DNA of 37,147 nt from Azospirillum sp. TSO22-1 (GCF_003116015.1 NZ_LGQZ01000024.1:1-37147); one strand, 5' to 3'; positions 22,852 through 30,987 are shown, numbered from the stretch's first letter. Translations and numbers: made by a program. Notes: generated by a model from the sequence alone, not told the origin.

Positions 22852-24864
22852 ATGCTGAACGATGACGATGTCCGCCTTCTGGTCACGCCGCGACCGCAGC
22901 CGATGGAAGGCCCGCTCGGCTACTTGCTGAGGGCTGCGGACGCCAACGGCTATCCAAAGCTTCAGTGGCTCGCCCGATTGGCCGGGCTGCACCACATCGA
23001 CCCCTTTGAGCCGCCCCCCGATGGAAAGCTCGAGGCCGTGCTGAACCTGCCCACCGGCAGCCTCGACCACCTGTTCTATCCAACGCTACCGGACAAGCAG
23101 GGAGGCACCCGCGTCCGCTTCGGCGCCGGCAATGTCCGCCGCTCGGCCATCGGTGTGAAGCGCTCGCCGGTGTGCCCCCATTGCTTGGCGGAGGCAGGCT
23201 ACGCCCGCATGGCATGGGATCTCTCGGTGATCCCCGTGTGCCCGCGGCACGGCAGCCGTCTCCTCGACATGTGCCCGGATTGCGGGAAGCCGTTCACGTG
23301 GTCCCGGGCAAAGCTTTGCACCTGCTCCTGTGGCCGAGATCTGCGTACGCTATCCGCACCGCGAGCCGGGGACGCGGCCGTCGCACTGGGCAACGCCGTG
23401 CTGAAGAAGGCCGGGCTGAGCGACTGCGATGTCGAGGCTCTCCCATTTCCTCCCGAGTTCGATGCCATGGGGCTCGCCGAAGCGGTGGACTTGGTCACCT
23501 TCCTCGGCGCTTGGGCCGTCGGTCGTGGTATCGGAACCGGGCGCCGGCTGGTGGCGCACCTGGGCCATTCAGCCCGCCACACCATGCTCGATTCCGCCGC
23601 CCGTGTGTTGGCGGAGTGGCCTGAAGGCTTCTATGCGCTTCTGGACAATGTTCGAGCCAACACCGGCGAGAAGGCGACCCGCACGGGCCTTCAGAACGAG
23701 TTCGGCTCGTTCGTACCGACGCTCTACCATCCCGATTTCCTGGTGTTCGAGAACACGCCCGGGCTGATAGCGCCAGCGCAGTTTGTTCGCACGGCGTTCG
23801 AGACCTACATCGAAAAGCACTGGACCGGCGGCTTCGTCCGTCGTGGGAACACACGATTGGTCCGTGGTGACGTCATGGAACCGCAGCACCTCCCGTTGAC
23901 GGAGGCCGCGCGCCAACTCGGCATGCATCCCTCCGTGGTTCGCCGGTTCATCGACTCGGGCCACTTGGCCGCGGTATCGCGACCGATGAACAAAAGGTGC
24001 CTCATCCTGGTGGATCGCGACAGCCTTGCCGCCTTTCACGTCACCAGCGCTGATCTGCTGGATCTCCAGGGCGCTCTTGGCGTCGCGGGCTTGTCCAAGG
24101 CCCCGTTCCTCAACCTCGTGAAGGCCGGGCTGGTACGAGCCGCCCGAGGACCGGCCGCCGATGGTTCGCACATCTGGCAATTTCGGAAGCGTGAGATCGA
24201 GCGCTTCCTCTCGCGGGTCTTCTCGCATGTGTCTGCGAATGACGAGACCGATCGCGGCGTCTCGTTTGAGGATGCTTTGAGGAGTGTTACGTGGCACGGC
24301 TTCAAGGTTGGTGACCTCGTCTCCGAGGTGCTTGCTGGGAACCTCCCCATTCTTCGCCTGAATCCCTCGGAGCGGGGTTTGGCCCAGTGCTGCTTTGCCC
24401 AGCCCGATCTCGATACGCTGATCTCCCGCCGCCGCCCGCCGAGGGCCGGTTCGGTGACCATTCCCGAGGCGGCGAAGATGCTGGGGCTGAACGGCGAGGC
24501 GACCTACGACCTGGTGGACCGGAACCTGCTGCGAACGGCCGCGGCAGCCACGCAGGGCAGGGCGCACCTCCTGGTTCCCCTTGATGCCATCGAGGAGTTT
24601 CGTGGCACCTATATCGGGGCGGCCGAACTGGCCAAGGAGCTGGGAAGTTCCCCCCGTTACGTTGTCGCCGCGCTGGAGGACCTGCACATCATGCCGATCA
24701 CCGGGCCTAGGATCGACCAAGGACGGCAATACTTCTATCTGCGCGGCCAGATCGATGCTGAAGTTCGGACTCTGCTTTCCAGCGTGGTCACCGCATCGCT
24801 GGATGCGGCGTCCGCAACCAAGTCTCCGTGGAGAGACGGAACGAGGAGTGCTGCGGTCATCTAA
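22852..24864 (+). CDS. tniQ: TniQ/TnsD-family target-selection protein
   Basis: This 670-residue protein should choose the target and recruit TnsC. The N-terminal TniQ domain carries zinc-binding pairs C108-x2-C111 with C130-x2-H133 (CPHC, CPRH) and C141-x2-C144 with C158/C160 (CPDCGK, CTCSC). The C-terminal half shows repeated helix-turn-helix modules of MerR/excisionase type at about 347-395 (LPLTEAARQLGMHPSVVRR), 405-455, 535-583 (VTIPEAAKMLGLNGEATYD) and 587-630 (IGAAELAKELGSSPRYVV). The length is like TnsD rather than the short CRISPR-linked TniQ, so sequence-specific targeting of one site is likely. The ATG at 22852 follows AAAGGAG, 14 bases after tnsC. Confidence 0.9.
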   Translation: MLNDDDVRLLVTPRPQPMEGPLGYLLRAADANGYPKLQWLARLAGLHHIDPFEPPPDGKLEAVLNLPTGSLDHLFYPTLPDKQGGTRVRFGAGNVRRSAIGVKRSPVCPHCLAEAGYARMAWDLSVIPVCPRHGSRLLDMCPDCGKPFTWSRAKLCTCSCGRDLRTLSAPRAGDAAVALGNAVLKKAGLSDCDVEALPFPPEFDAMGLAEAVDLVTFLGAWAVGRGIGTGRRLVAHLGHSARHTMLDSAARVLAEWPEGFYALLDNVRANTGEKATRTGLQNEFGSFVPTLYHPDFLVFENTPGLIAPAQFVRTAFETYIEKHWTGGFVRRGNTRLVRGDVMEPQHLPLTEAARQLGMHPSVVRRFIDSGHLAAVSRPMNKRCLILVDRDSLAAFHVTSADLLDLQGALGVAGLSKAPFLNLVKAGLVRAARGPAADGSHIWQFRKREIERFLSRVFSHVSANDETDRGVSFEDALRSVTWHGFKVGDLVSEVLAGNLPILRLNPSERGLAQCCFAQPDLDTLISRRRPPRAGSVTIPEAAKMLGLNGEATYDLVDRNLLRTAAAATQGRAHLLVPLDAIEEFRGTYIGAAELAKELGSSPRYVVAALEDLHIMPITGPRIDQGRQYFYLRGQIDAEVRTLLSSVVTASLDAASATKSPWRDGTRSAAVI

Positions 24865-24931
24865 AAATAACTGAGCGTTGTGTGCTGTGTGGCATGTCTA
24901 TGGTGAAATAGCGTCGTTTCGGAGGTCGATG

Positions 24932-25885
24932 ATGAGTTCGTGGAACTTCCGTTTGATCCGCTGGGCCTGCGGCACGGTCGCATTGCATGAAGCGTACTAC
25001 AACGATGATGGCAAGGTGACAGCCGTTACCCTGGAGCCGATCAGTTTCCTGGCAGGTGGCGGGGATGAGGCAGACGAAGCTGCCGCAGAGGAGATCCGCC
25101 GCGAGCTGCGCCATGCGGTCGAAGACGCAACACGGCTCCCTATTCTCGATTGTACGGAGATCCCTGGCTGCACCGGGCATCGGCTAACAAGAACCGAGGC
25201 TAAACACCAGGGGGCGGATATTCAGGGTGGATCCCGTGGTGTCGATACTCCTGAATGGGAGCAACCGAGCGTCTTCATTCTTCGCGTCGGTGAAGATGGG
25301 CTCAAGGCCGCTTTTGCGGATTTCGTCGACGTCTGGAAGCGGAGCGAGCGAGGTGAGCGCATAGTGCCCTCAGTTGGTGTATCCTATCCGAGTTGGGATG
25401 GCCTTGAGCAAGCCTTGCGCGACGCCGGACTTGAATCTGCGGAGCATGCCATCATCGCCTTACAGGCTTTGGCTGGCGAAGCTATCCGACCTGAGGGCGT
25501 CGATGTTGAGCGTTGGCCGCCGTCTACGCTGCGCAAGTTGCTGTCCGACATGCCGCCGCGAGACCCCGGAACCTCGATAGGAATTGAGCCTCACGATTTG
25601 GTGGGCCGAGCGCGGTACTGGGCGCATATTGCCGCAGCGGAGACTCCGGATGACGAGACGGCACCGGCGGATACTCTCTGGTGGGCGCTCGGAGAGGAGA
25701 TCGAGCGGCTGAGGCGAGAGTGTGCCGAGGCTTACCAAGTGATCGGTGCGCTTGCCGCGACCGTTGGCGCCAGCGGAATGCCTGATCTGGTAAAAGTCCT
25801 CGACAACTTAGCGGCCGCCTCTAACGGCAAGCCACGGCAACATTCAGACGTTCTGCCATTCGTTGTTCCTTCTAAAAATCACTGA
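24932..25885 (+). CDS. Unrecognised protein downstream of tniQ
   Basis: This 317-residue soluble protein has no function I can name. Its first ~40 residues (SWNFRLIRWACGTVALHEAYYNDDGKVTAV, split here by notes: WNFR, ALHEAYY, DDGK) resemble a short domain I remember in many proteobacterial hypothetical proteins. The middle (about 40-180) is Asp/Glu-rich, and the C-terminal part from about 210 (HDLVGRARYWAHIAAAE to WWALGEEIERLRRE) looks helical. The second of two adjacent ATGs (24932) is chosen because GGAGG lies six bases ahead. It follows tniQ by 67 bases on the same strand and could be the fifth gene of the transposition unit or cargo. Confidence 0.6.
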   Translation: MSSWNFRLIRWACGTVALHEAYYNDDGKVTAVTLEPISFLAGGGDEADEAAAEEIRRELRHAVEDATRLPILDCTEIPGCTGHRLTRTEAKHQGADIQGGSRGVDTPEWEQPSVFILRVGEDGLKAAFADFVDVWKRSERGERIVPSVGVSYPSWDGLEQALRDAGLESAEHAIIALQALAGEAIRPEGVDVERWPPSTLRKLLSDMPPRDPGTSIGIEPHDLVGRARYWAHIAAAETPDDETAPADTLWWALGEEIERLRRECAEAYQVIGALAATVGASGMPDLVKVLDNLAAASNGKPRQHSDVLPFVVPSKNH

Positions 25886-26235
25886 ATCATGATCTTAGAC
25901 GGCCACTTGTTCGGGGTATAATTTGCATCGGCGTCGGCATGCCGAACCGGATTATCAAGAAATGAGGGAAGAGGCTGCGCTATTCTTTGATTATCCTTTC
26001 CAGGAATGGCAAAATATGCTGAAATATCAAAGCTTCGCGTAATGTTTCTCGTGCGCGATCAGTCTCAAGAATTTCATGGCGGCAGGTGCCGGAAGGTCTC
26101 TTGACGCGGCTACTTCCTTGAACCGCTCTCGTCCTGGCCATCGTCTTTTGGGCAATATGATCGACCGGTTTGTCTCCCAGCACGTTAGCCAGATCTTTCA
26201 AGTGCAAGTTGCGTGACGGGGGCGCCTCCGGTGCT

Positions 26236-26358
26236 TTCGACGCGCACGGCTATCTGGTTACGAACATCGATGTTCTGGCGGCAGTAGGCGGTGATCGCAA
26301 CAGCGTGGCGCGGTACTGGCTCACCTCCGGGCGAAGGGCGGGACACGATCATGTTTAA
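26236..26358 (+). pseudogene. Remnant of a repeat domain of large secreted proteins
   Basis: About 40 residues (FDAHGYLVTNIDVLAAVGG, then SVARYWLTSGRRAGHD) resemble the repeat with the pattern Y-L-x-x-N-x-D-V-x-A-A and a closing G-x-x-x-G that I know from secreted calcium-binding and protease-like proteins. No start with a ribosome site, signal peptide or further repeat is present in frame, so this looks like a scrap of a larger gene. The match is from memory. Confidence 0.3.
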
Positions 26359-26437
26359 AGCACGGCTTTCAGAGCTCGCCGCAGCCTGCATCATTGCCGT
26401 CGAGGCCAAACTCGTTGAATTCTGAAATTGTGCTTTA

Positions 26438-26527
26438 ATGAGCGTGTTGAAGGAGGTGATATCGTATTGGATCACGAAAGCGGCCTTTCTTATTGTGGGC
26501 TTTTATTATTACAATCTCGCCTTATGA
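26438..26527 (+). CDS. Possible 29-residue membrane peptide
   Basis: An ATG frame encodes MSVLKEVISYWITKAAFLI followed by VGFYYYNLAL, a short basic-amphipathic start and one hydrophobic segment, like small membrane proteins or toxins. No ribosome site precedes it; a strong AAGGAGGTGAT (26450-26460) lies inside the frame and could instead serve a TTG start at 26469. Support is weak. Confidence 0.2.
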   Translation: MSVLKEVISYWITKAAFLIVGFYYYNLAL

Positions 26528-26593
26528 CAACTTTGTGTCTCGGTTTATTGGTCTAGGCCGAGCCAAAAAACCTGGAAAGCTGTGCGTGCTGGT

Positions 26594-26641
26594 CTCATTT
26601 TAGGGGTCACACCACAGTTGTGGTGTGACCCCTAAAGTGAG
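26594..26641. repeat. Inverted repeat, 23-bp arms with 2-bp spacer; possible transposon end(s)
   Basis: The arms at 26594-26616 and 26619-26641 are inverted copies with one mismatch; both read TGTGGTGTGACCCCTAAA outward from a central GT, then a variable base and TGAG. TGT...ACA tips are typical of Tn7-like, Mu-like and IS21-like elements. The left arm could be the right end of the Tn7-like element. The right arm is followed by another TAAAATGAG at 26654-26662, so each side carries more than one copy of the motif GACC-x2-TAAA-x2-GAG. A strong hairpin terminator is the plain alternative. Confidence 0.6.
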
Positions 26642-26665
26642 GCTTGGGTCGCATAAAATGAGAAC

Positions 26666-26699
26666 GGGCGGGGCCGGAAGGCTCCGCCCATTTTCTTTT
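26666..26699 (+). terminator. Rho-independent terminator
   Basis: A 10-bp stem (GGGCGGGGCC against GGCTCCGCCC, one G-T pair) with a GGAA tetraloop is followed by ATTTTCTTTT. The T run is on the plus strand, so it ends rightward transcription, although no rightward gene lies directly before it. On the minus strand the hairpin is followed by GTTCTCATTTT and may also stop the histidine kinase message. Confidence 0.75.
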
Positions 26700-26806
26700 C
26701 ATCGCGGGATGTGCGTGGGCAGTATCCCGGCGCATAAGGAGGGTGGCATCGGTCAACACCTCCTGCACAAGTCAGATGGTGTCCACCCAGCCGGGGCACC
26801 TGCAGT

Positions 26807-28675
26807 TCAGGCCGGCGGTCTGGAGCACATCTCTACGACGATGCGCAGGAACAGGCTGATGTCGAGCGGCTTGGCGAGGTAGTGCAGGAAGCCCGCCTCC
26901 AACCCCCGGCGGATGACGCTGGGGTTGACGTTGGCAGACAGGGCGATGACCGGGATGTGGCTGGTTCTGGGGTCGGCCTTGAGCCGGCCCAAGGCCTCAA
27001 TGCCGTTCATGCCGGGCAGGTTGACGTCGAGCACGATGACGTCGGGCTGGGTCGTCGCCGCCACCTCGATGCCGATCTCTGCGGTGGGCGCCGAGGCCAG
27101 GGTGAAGTCGGGCAACTCGGTCACCAGGTCGCGCATGAGCTGGAGGTTAACCGGATTGTCCTCCACATAGAGCAGCCTGCGCGGGGCGCCGGCCGCGGCT
27201 ACGCGCAGCGCATCGCGCGCATTGTCCTCGACCACCTCCGGCGGGGCGGCCAAGGGATCCTGGCTGGCGGGCACCTCCACCCAGAAGGTGGTGCCGCGCC
27301 CCACCTCGGTCTCGAAACCGATGCGACCGTCCATGGCTTCCACCATGCGCTTGGTGATGGTCAGGCCAACGCCGGTGCCCTCGATTTCGGTGGTTTCTGC
27401 GCCCAGGCGGTTGAACGGCTGGAAGATCTGGGAGTGTTTCTCAGGCGGGATGCCCGGGCCGTCATCGGTGACCACGAAGCGCACCGAGCCCCCGCTACCC
27501 GCTTCCGCGACCAAGTGAACGGTGCCGCCGGCGCGATTGTACTTCACCGCGTTGGAGGTCAGATTGAGCAGCACCTGCTTCAAGCGCATGTAGTCCGCGC
27601 GCACCCGCCCGGCCACGTTGTCGGCCACCTTCCAGTCCCGGACGGCCGTGTTGCCGCGCGTGGTGAAGGCGCGGGTCAGTTCCAGCACCTCGGCCATCAG
27701 CGCCTTGGTTTCAATGGGTTCGACCGACAGCGTCAGCACGCCGCTCTCGATGCGGGCCAGGTCGAGCACCTCGTTGATCAGGCTGAGCAGGTGGTTGCCG
27801 CCCTTCATGATCTGCTGAACGCGGAAGCGCTGCTTGTCGTCGAGCGGCGCCGAGATGGCGCTGTCCAGGATCTGGGCGAAACCCAGGATGGCGTTCAGGG
27901 GCGTGCGCAGTTCGTGGCTCATGGACGACAGGAAGTCGGACTTGGCCCGATTGGCGCTTTCAGCGGCCTCCTTGGCGACGCGCAGTTCGTCTTGATGGCG
28001 CTCCAGCCTGGCCAGGGCGTCGCGCAGCGACCGGGTGCGCTCGAGCACCCGCTCCTCCAACTCGTCGTGGGCGCGCTGCAGCTCTTCCTCGGCGCGCTTG
28101 CGCTCGACCACCTCGGCTGCCAGGGTGGTGTTGATACGGCCCAGTTCCTCGCCCTGCAAGCGCAACTCTTCGTTGGCGATGCCCATGCTGGCGATCATGT
28201 TGGTGACGAGGGTGAAGAAGCCCATCATCAGCCGGACCCGGTCTTCCGATAGAACCGGAACCCGCTTCAGGGCTGCAAGATAGTCCTCGTCACGGAAGCC
28301 GAATTGGCGGGCCTGGGCCAGGAAAGCCTCGGCGTCGGGCTGTTCGAAGAAGAACTGCCCGGTGAAGAAGTTGCCGACATGCTGGCCCCCGACGACGATC
28401 GGCATGGCGGCGTCGACCAGGCCGTTGCGGCATTTGTAGACTTTGTAGGGCTGGCCCTGATCGAGGCTGGCCGCCAACTCGGTGTCGCTTTCGTGGCACC
28501 GGGACGCGGTGCCGGGATGGACGCGGTGGAAGCGCGTGCAGATATCCTGCCAACCGGTGGCGACGAGGATGTTTCCCTCGAGATCGAGGATAGCGGTCAC
28601 GGCACCAGTCAGGGCGGTAAATTCTTCGCAAAGCCTTTGCAGGTGGGCGACCGGTAGAAATTCCGACAATTTCAC
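26807..28675 (-). CDS. Hybrid histidine kinase with PocR sensory domain and C-terminal receiver
   Basis: This 622-residue cytoplasmic kinase has four parts. Residues 1-165 form a PocR-type ligand-binding domain with conserved C46, C60 and C82 (DICTRFH, SRCHESD, KCRNGLVDAAMPI). A coiled coil follows (165-240), then HisKA with phospho-acceptor H254 (SHELRTPLNAILGF), an HATPase domain with DDGPGIP and GTGVGLTITKRMVEAM, and a receiver domain (about 498-618) with D550 (IVLDVNLPG) and K602. No membrane segment exists, so the signal is internal. No partner regulator gene is adjacent, so it must pass phosphate to a protein encoded elsewhere. The start is ATG directly at the PocR domain. Confidence 0.93.
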   Translation of the reverse strand: MKLSEFLPVAHLQRLCEEFTALTGAVTAILDLEGNILVATGWQDICTRFHRVHPGTASRCHESDTELAASLDQGQPYKVYKCRNGLVDAAMPIVVGGQHVGNFFTGQFFFEQPDAEAFLAQARQFGFRDEDYLAALKRVPVLSEDRVRLMMGFFTLVTNMIASMGIANEELRLQGEELGRINTTLAAEVVERKRAEEELQRAHDELEERVLERTRSLRDALARLERHQDELRVAKEAAESANRAKSDFLSSMSHELRTPLNAILGFAQILDSAISAPLDDKQRFRVQQIMKGGNHLLSLINEVLDLARIESGVLTLSVEPIETKALMAEVLELTRAFTTRGNTAVRDWKVADNVAGRVRADYMRLKQVLLNLTSNAVKYNRAGGTVHLVAEAGSGGSVRFVVTDDGPGIPPEKHSQIFQPFNRLGAETTEIEGTGVGLTITKRMVEAMDGRIGFETEVGRGTTFWVEVPASQDPLAAPPEVVEDNARDALRVAAAGAPRRLLYVEDNPVNLQLMRDLVTELPDFTLASAPTAEIGIEVAATTQPDVIVLDVNLPGMNGIEALGRLKADPRTSHIPVIALSANVNPSVIRRGLEAGFLHYLAKPLDISLFLRIVVEMCSRPPA

Positions 28676-28960
28676 GGCATCCGCTCCAGCTTAGAGGGCG
28701 GGCAAAGGGTCCCCGTATTCACACCGCGGCAAGATAACACCATCGGCCGATACTTCCCAGATAATCAGGGTAATCGGGAGGAGCCCATTCTATTCCATGC
28801 CAGATTGTAATTGCTCAGGAGGCTGGCCGGCGATGAGTGCGGTCGGGATCGGACCGGGTTGGAGGCGCCTCCAACGGGACATTGCGTGGTGGGCTTGGAT
28901 ATCATTTCGCAGCGCCCGGTCAGGGACGCAGGAGGACCGTTCGGGGGTCCGGAAGCCGGT
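28676..28960. other. Intergenic region between the kinase and quiC
   Basis: About 285 bases without a gene. It contains a perfect 18-bp palindrome with GTTGGAGGC half-sites at 28858-28875, about 85 bases after the quiC stop and 180 bases before the kinase start. With no T run it is more likely a regulator site than a terminator. No convincing -35/-10 pair was found. Confidence 0.4.
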
Positions 28961-30844
28961 CTAAAAGAACCCCGGCGGGTGCTGCGCCTCGCGCAGCTGT
29001 GCCTGCACGGCCATGCGGACAGCGGCGTTGGCGGCGCCGAACTGCTGGTAGCCGCGGCGCTGCACCAGCTCGAAGAAGAAGCGGTCCTCGAAGCTGTCGG
29101 TGTAGGCGTGTGTGAACTCGCCCTGGTCGTCGCGGTCGAACAGCAGGTCGCGCGCCTTCAGCTCCGCCACGTGCGCGTCGTCCAGCAGGTGGCGGGCGGC
29201 GAGGTCGTCGTAGTAGTTGGCTGGCACCGGCAGCAACGGCGCGCCCGCCCCGGCCGCGGCCGCGACGGTGCCGGCGATGTCGGACGTTGCGAACGCCACA
29301 TGGTGCACCCCCGCCCCGGCCGAGGCGGTGACGAAGCGGCCGGTCGCCGTCCGCCGGCTTTCCGAGATGTTCAGCGGCAGCCGCACGCTGCGGTCCGCGC
29401 TGACCATGGCGCGGCTGCGGATCAGGCCGTAGGGGTCCGGCAGCTCCCACAGCTGCTCCGGCACCAAGCCGAACAGCGCGCGGTAGAACAGCACGAAGCT
29501 GTCCATGCGCCCGTGCGGCAGCGCCAGCGCCACGTGGTCGATGGTGTCGATGCCGCTCCCCTCCCCCACGCCGTCGATGAGGTGGAAATCATCCTCCCAG
29601 ATGGTGTGCGGCGCGGCGTCGGTCTGCACGAGGTAGACCAGCGTGCCGTCCGGCGCCCGAACCGCCGGGATGCGCCGCTCGCCCTCGCCGGTGTGCTCCT
29701 GGTAGGTGGCGTAGCGCAGAGCCTCGGCGCGGGCGATGGCGCGCTCGGCGTCGTCCACCCGCAGCGCCATGGCGCACACCGACGGCCCGTGCATCTGGAA
29801 ATGCTCGGACGCGGCGCTGTCCTGTTCGGTGTTGAGCACGAGGTTGGCGCGGCCCTGGCGGTACAGGTCCACCGCCTTGGAGCGGTGCCGGCCGGCGCGA
29901 TGGAAGCCCAGCGTCTCCAGCAGCGCGGCGAGCGACGCCTTGGCGCGCTGGTCCACCGCGAACTCCAGGAACTCGAAGCCGTCGAAGGTGGGCGGCGGCG
30001 GCAGGCCGGCGCCGTAGCCCGCCTCGGCCTCCAGGACGATCAGCGAGCGCAGCCCGTCGGCGGCGGTCTGACGGGCCGGGGCGGCGCGGAACTCGTCGTT
30101 GAAGACCTCCAGCGACAGCGGGCCGTCGTAGCCGCCGGCCAGCGCCGCCCGCAGGAAGCCGGTCACCGGCAGCTCGCCCTGGCCGGGGAAGTTGCGGAAG
30201 TGCCGGCTCCACGACAGCGCGTCCATGGTCAGCTTCGGCGCGTCGGCGAGCTGCACGAAGAACAGCTTCTCCCCCGGCACCGCGGCGATCCCGGCATGGT
30301 CGTCGCCAACGGCCAGCGTGTGGAAGCTGTCGACGATCAGGCCGAGCGCCGGGTGGTCGGCCCGGCGCACGATGTCCCAGGCGCGGCGCCAGCGGTTGAC
30401 GTGGCGGCCCCAGGCCAGCGCCTCGTAGCCGACGCGCAGGCCGCGCCGGGCCGCGCGCTCCGCCATTTCGGCGAGGTCGGCGGCGGCGCGGGCGTCGTCG
30501 TCGATGGCGTGCGGCTGGACGTTGGAGCACACCAGCACGAGGTCGGTGCCGAGCGCCTGCATGATGTCGAACTTCCGCTCGGCCCGGTCGAGGTTGAGCG
30601 GGCGGACGGAGTCCGGCATCGCCTCGAAGTCGCGGAACGGCTGGAAGATGGTGATCGCCAGCCCCAGCCCCTCGGCGATGCGCCGGACGTCGGCGGGCGA
30701 GCCGTCGAAGGTCAGCAGGTCGTTCTCGAAGATCTCCACCCCGTCGAAGCCGACCGCCGCGGCGGCCTCCAGCTTCTCCGGCAGCGTGCCGCTCAGCGAC
30801 ACCGTGGCGATGGATTTGCGGAACGTCCTCGGCATGGCGGACAT
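28961..30844 (-). CDS. quiC: 3-dehydroshikimate dehydratase, fused TIM-barrel and VOC/HPPD-like domains
   Basis: This 627-residue enzyme matches the QuiC1 type of dehydroshikimate dehydratase, which makes protocatechuate from 3-dehydroshikimate. The N-terminal sugar-phosphate-isomerase-like TIM barrel (about 8-285) carries the four expected metal ligands E141 (GYEALAW), D172 (IVDSFHT), Q198 (FFVQLAD) and E246 (LSLEVFND). The C-terminal half (about 295-620) is a pair of VOC domains like 4-hydroxyphenylpyruvate dioxygenase, with DHVALALP, VHHVAFATSD and FFFELVQRRGY. ATG at 30844 follows GGGAGGAG. It is divergent from the dehydrogenase gene, with a shared operator between. The C-terminal domain's own activity is not established. 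Confidence 0.9.
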   Translation of the reverse strand: MSAMPRTFRKSIATVSLSGTLPEKLEAAAAVGFDGVEIFENDLLTFDGSPADVRRIAEGLGLAITIFQPFRDFEAMPDSVRPLNLDRAERKFDIMQALGTDLVLVCSNVQPHAIDDDARAAADLAEMAERAARRGLRVGYEALAWGRHVNRWRRAWDIVRRADHPALGLIVDSFHTLAVGDDHAGIAAVPGEKLFFVQLADAPKLTMDALSWSRHFRNFPGQGELPVTGFLRAALAGGYDGPLSLEVFNDEFRAAPARQTAADGLRSLIVLEAEAGYGAGLPPPPTFDGFEFLEFAVDQRAKASLAALLETLGFHRAGRHRSKAVDLYRQGRANLVLNTEQDSAASEHFQMHGPSVCAMALRVDDAERAIARAEALRYATYQEHTGEGERRIPAVRAPDGTLVYLVQTDAAPHTIWEDDFHLIDGVGEGSGIDTIDHVALALPHGRMDSFVLFYRALFGLVPEQLWELPDPYGLIRSRAMVSADRSVRLPLNISESRRTATGRFVTASAGAGVHHVAFATSDIAGTVAAAAGAGAPLLPVPANYYDDLAARHLLDDAHVAELKARDLLFDRDDQGEFTHAYTDSFEDRFFFELVQRRGYQQFGAANAAVRMAVQAQLREAQHPPGFF

Positions 30845-30920
30845 GGCGTCTCTCCTCCCTTCGTCTCCTGAGCCTGGCCGTTTGCGGGGCAGGGCGGATT
30901 GTTAGGTGGACCATCGTCTC

Positions 30921-30948
30921 TTGACATGAACGTACCGGTTCGTACATT
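30921..30948 (+). promoter_or_regulatory. Predicted promoter of the quinate/shikimate dehydrogenase gene
   Basis: TTGACA (30921-30926), 16 bases, TACATT (30943-30948). The spacer contains the 14-bp operator at 30930-30943. Box sequences and spacing match those before dctQ (TTGACG, 16, TACATT), which points to co-regulation. Confidence 0.65.
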
Positions 30949-30957
30949 TTGACGCAA
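30929..30957 (-). promoter_or_regulatory. Predicted promoter of quiC
   Basis: On the minus strand TTGCGT (30952-30957), 17 bases, TACGTT (30929-30934). It overlaps the divergent promoter and the same operator, so one bound repressor could silence both directions. The boxes are weaker than those of the other promoter. Confidence 0.45.
30930..30943. promoter_or_regulatory. Operator copy A of the qui/TRAP locus
   Basis: ACGTACCGGTTCGT differs by one base from the perfect palindrome ACGAACCGGTTCGT found before the TetR gene at 35517. It sits between divergent promoters for quiC and the dehydrogenase. The likely ligand-responsive binder is that TetR. Confidence 0.75.
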
Positions 30958-30987
30958 GAGCGACGACGCGCCACCGGAACGCCTCCC

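Larger units (their letters stand above)
25886..26593. other. AT-richer, gene-poor tail of the island
   Basis: About 700 bases with lower GC content than the surroundings. A TATAAT stands at 25917-25922 with a weak TTAGAC 16 bases upstream on the plus strand, but no clear gene follows. A minus-strand frame of 75 codons (25980-26207, TTG start, no ribosome site) is possible but unsupported. The plus strand holds a protein-repeat remnant at 26236-26358 and a tiny membrane-protein-like frame at 26438-26527. Sequences similar to the terminal repeat (TCTC-x2-TTTA-x2-GGTC) occur at 26537-26553 and, degraded, at 26515-26527, as expected for binding sites near a transposon end. Confidence 0.4.

Noticed and set aside
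25980..26207. 75-codon minus-strand frame
   Set aside because: TTG start without ribosome site, no recognisable domain; kept only as a remark in the regional entry.
26450..26475. Similarity to the 3' end of 16S rRNA (AAGGAGGTGAT, TTGGATCAC)
   Set aside because: Orientation and spacing do not form an rRNA end; it is a Shine-Dalgarno-like stretch and chance.
28811..30871. 686-codon plus-strand frame opposite quiC
   Set aside because: Low-complexity Val/Gln/Arg/His product without domains, while the opposite strand encodes a complete dehydratase.
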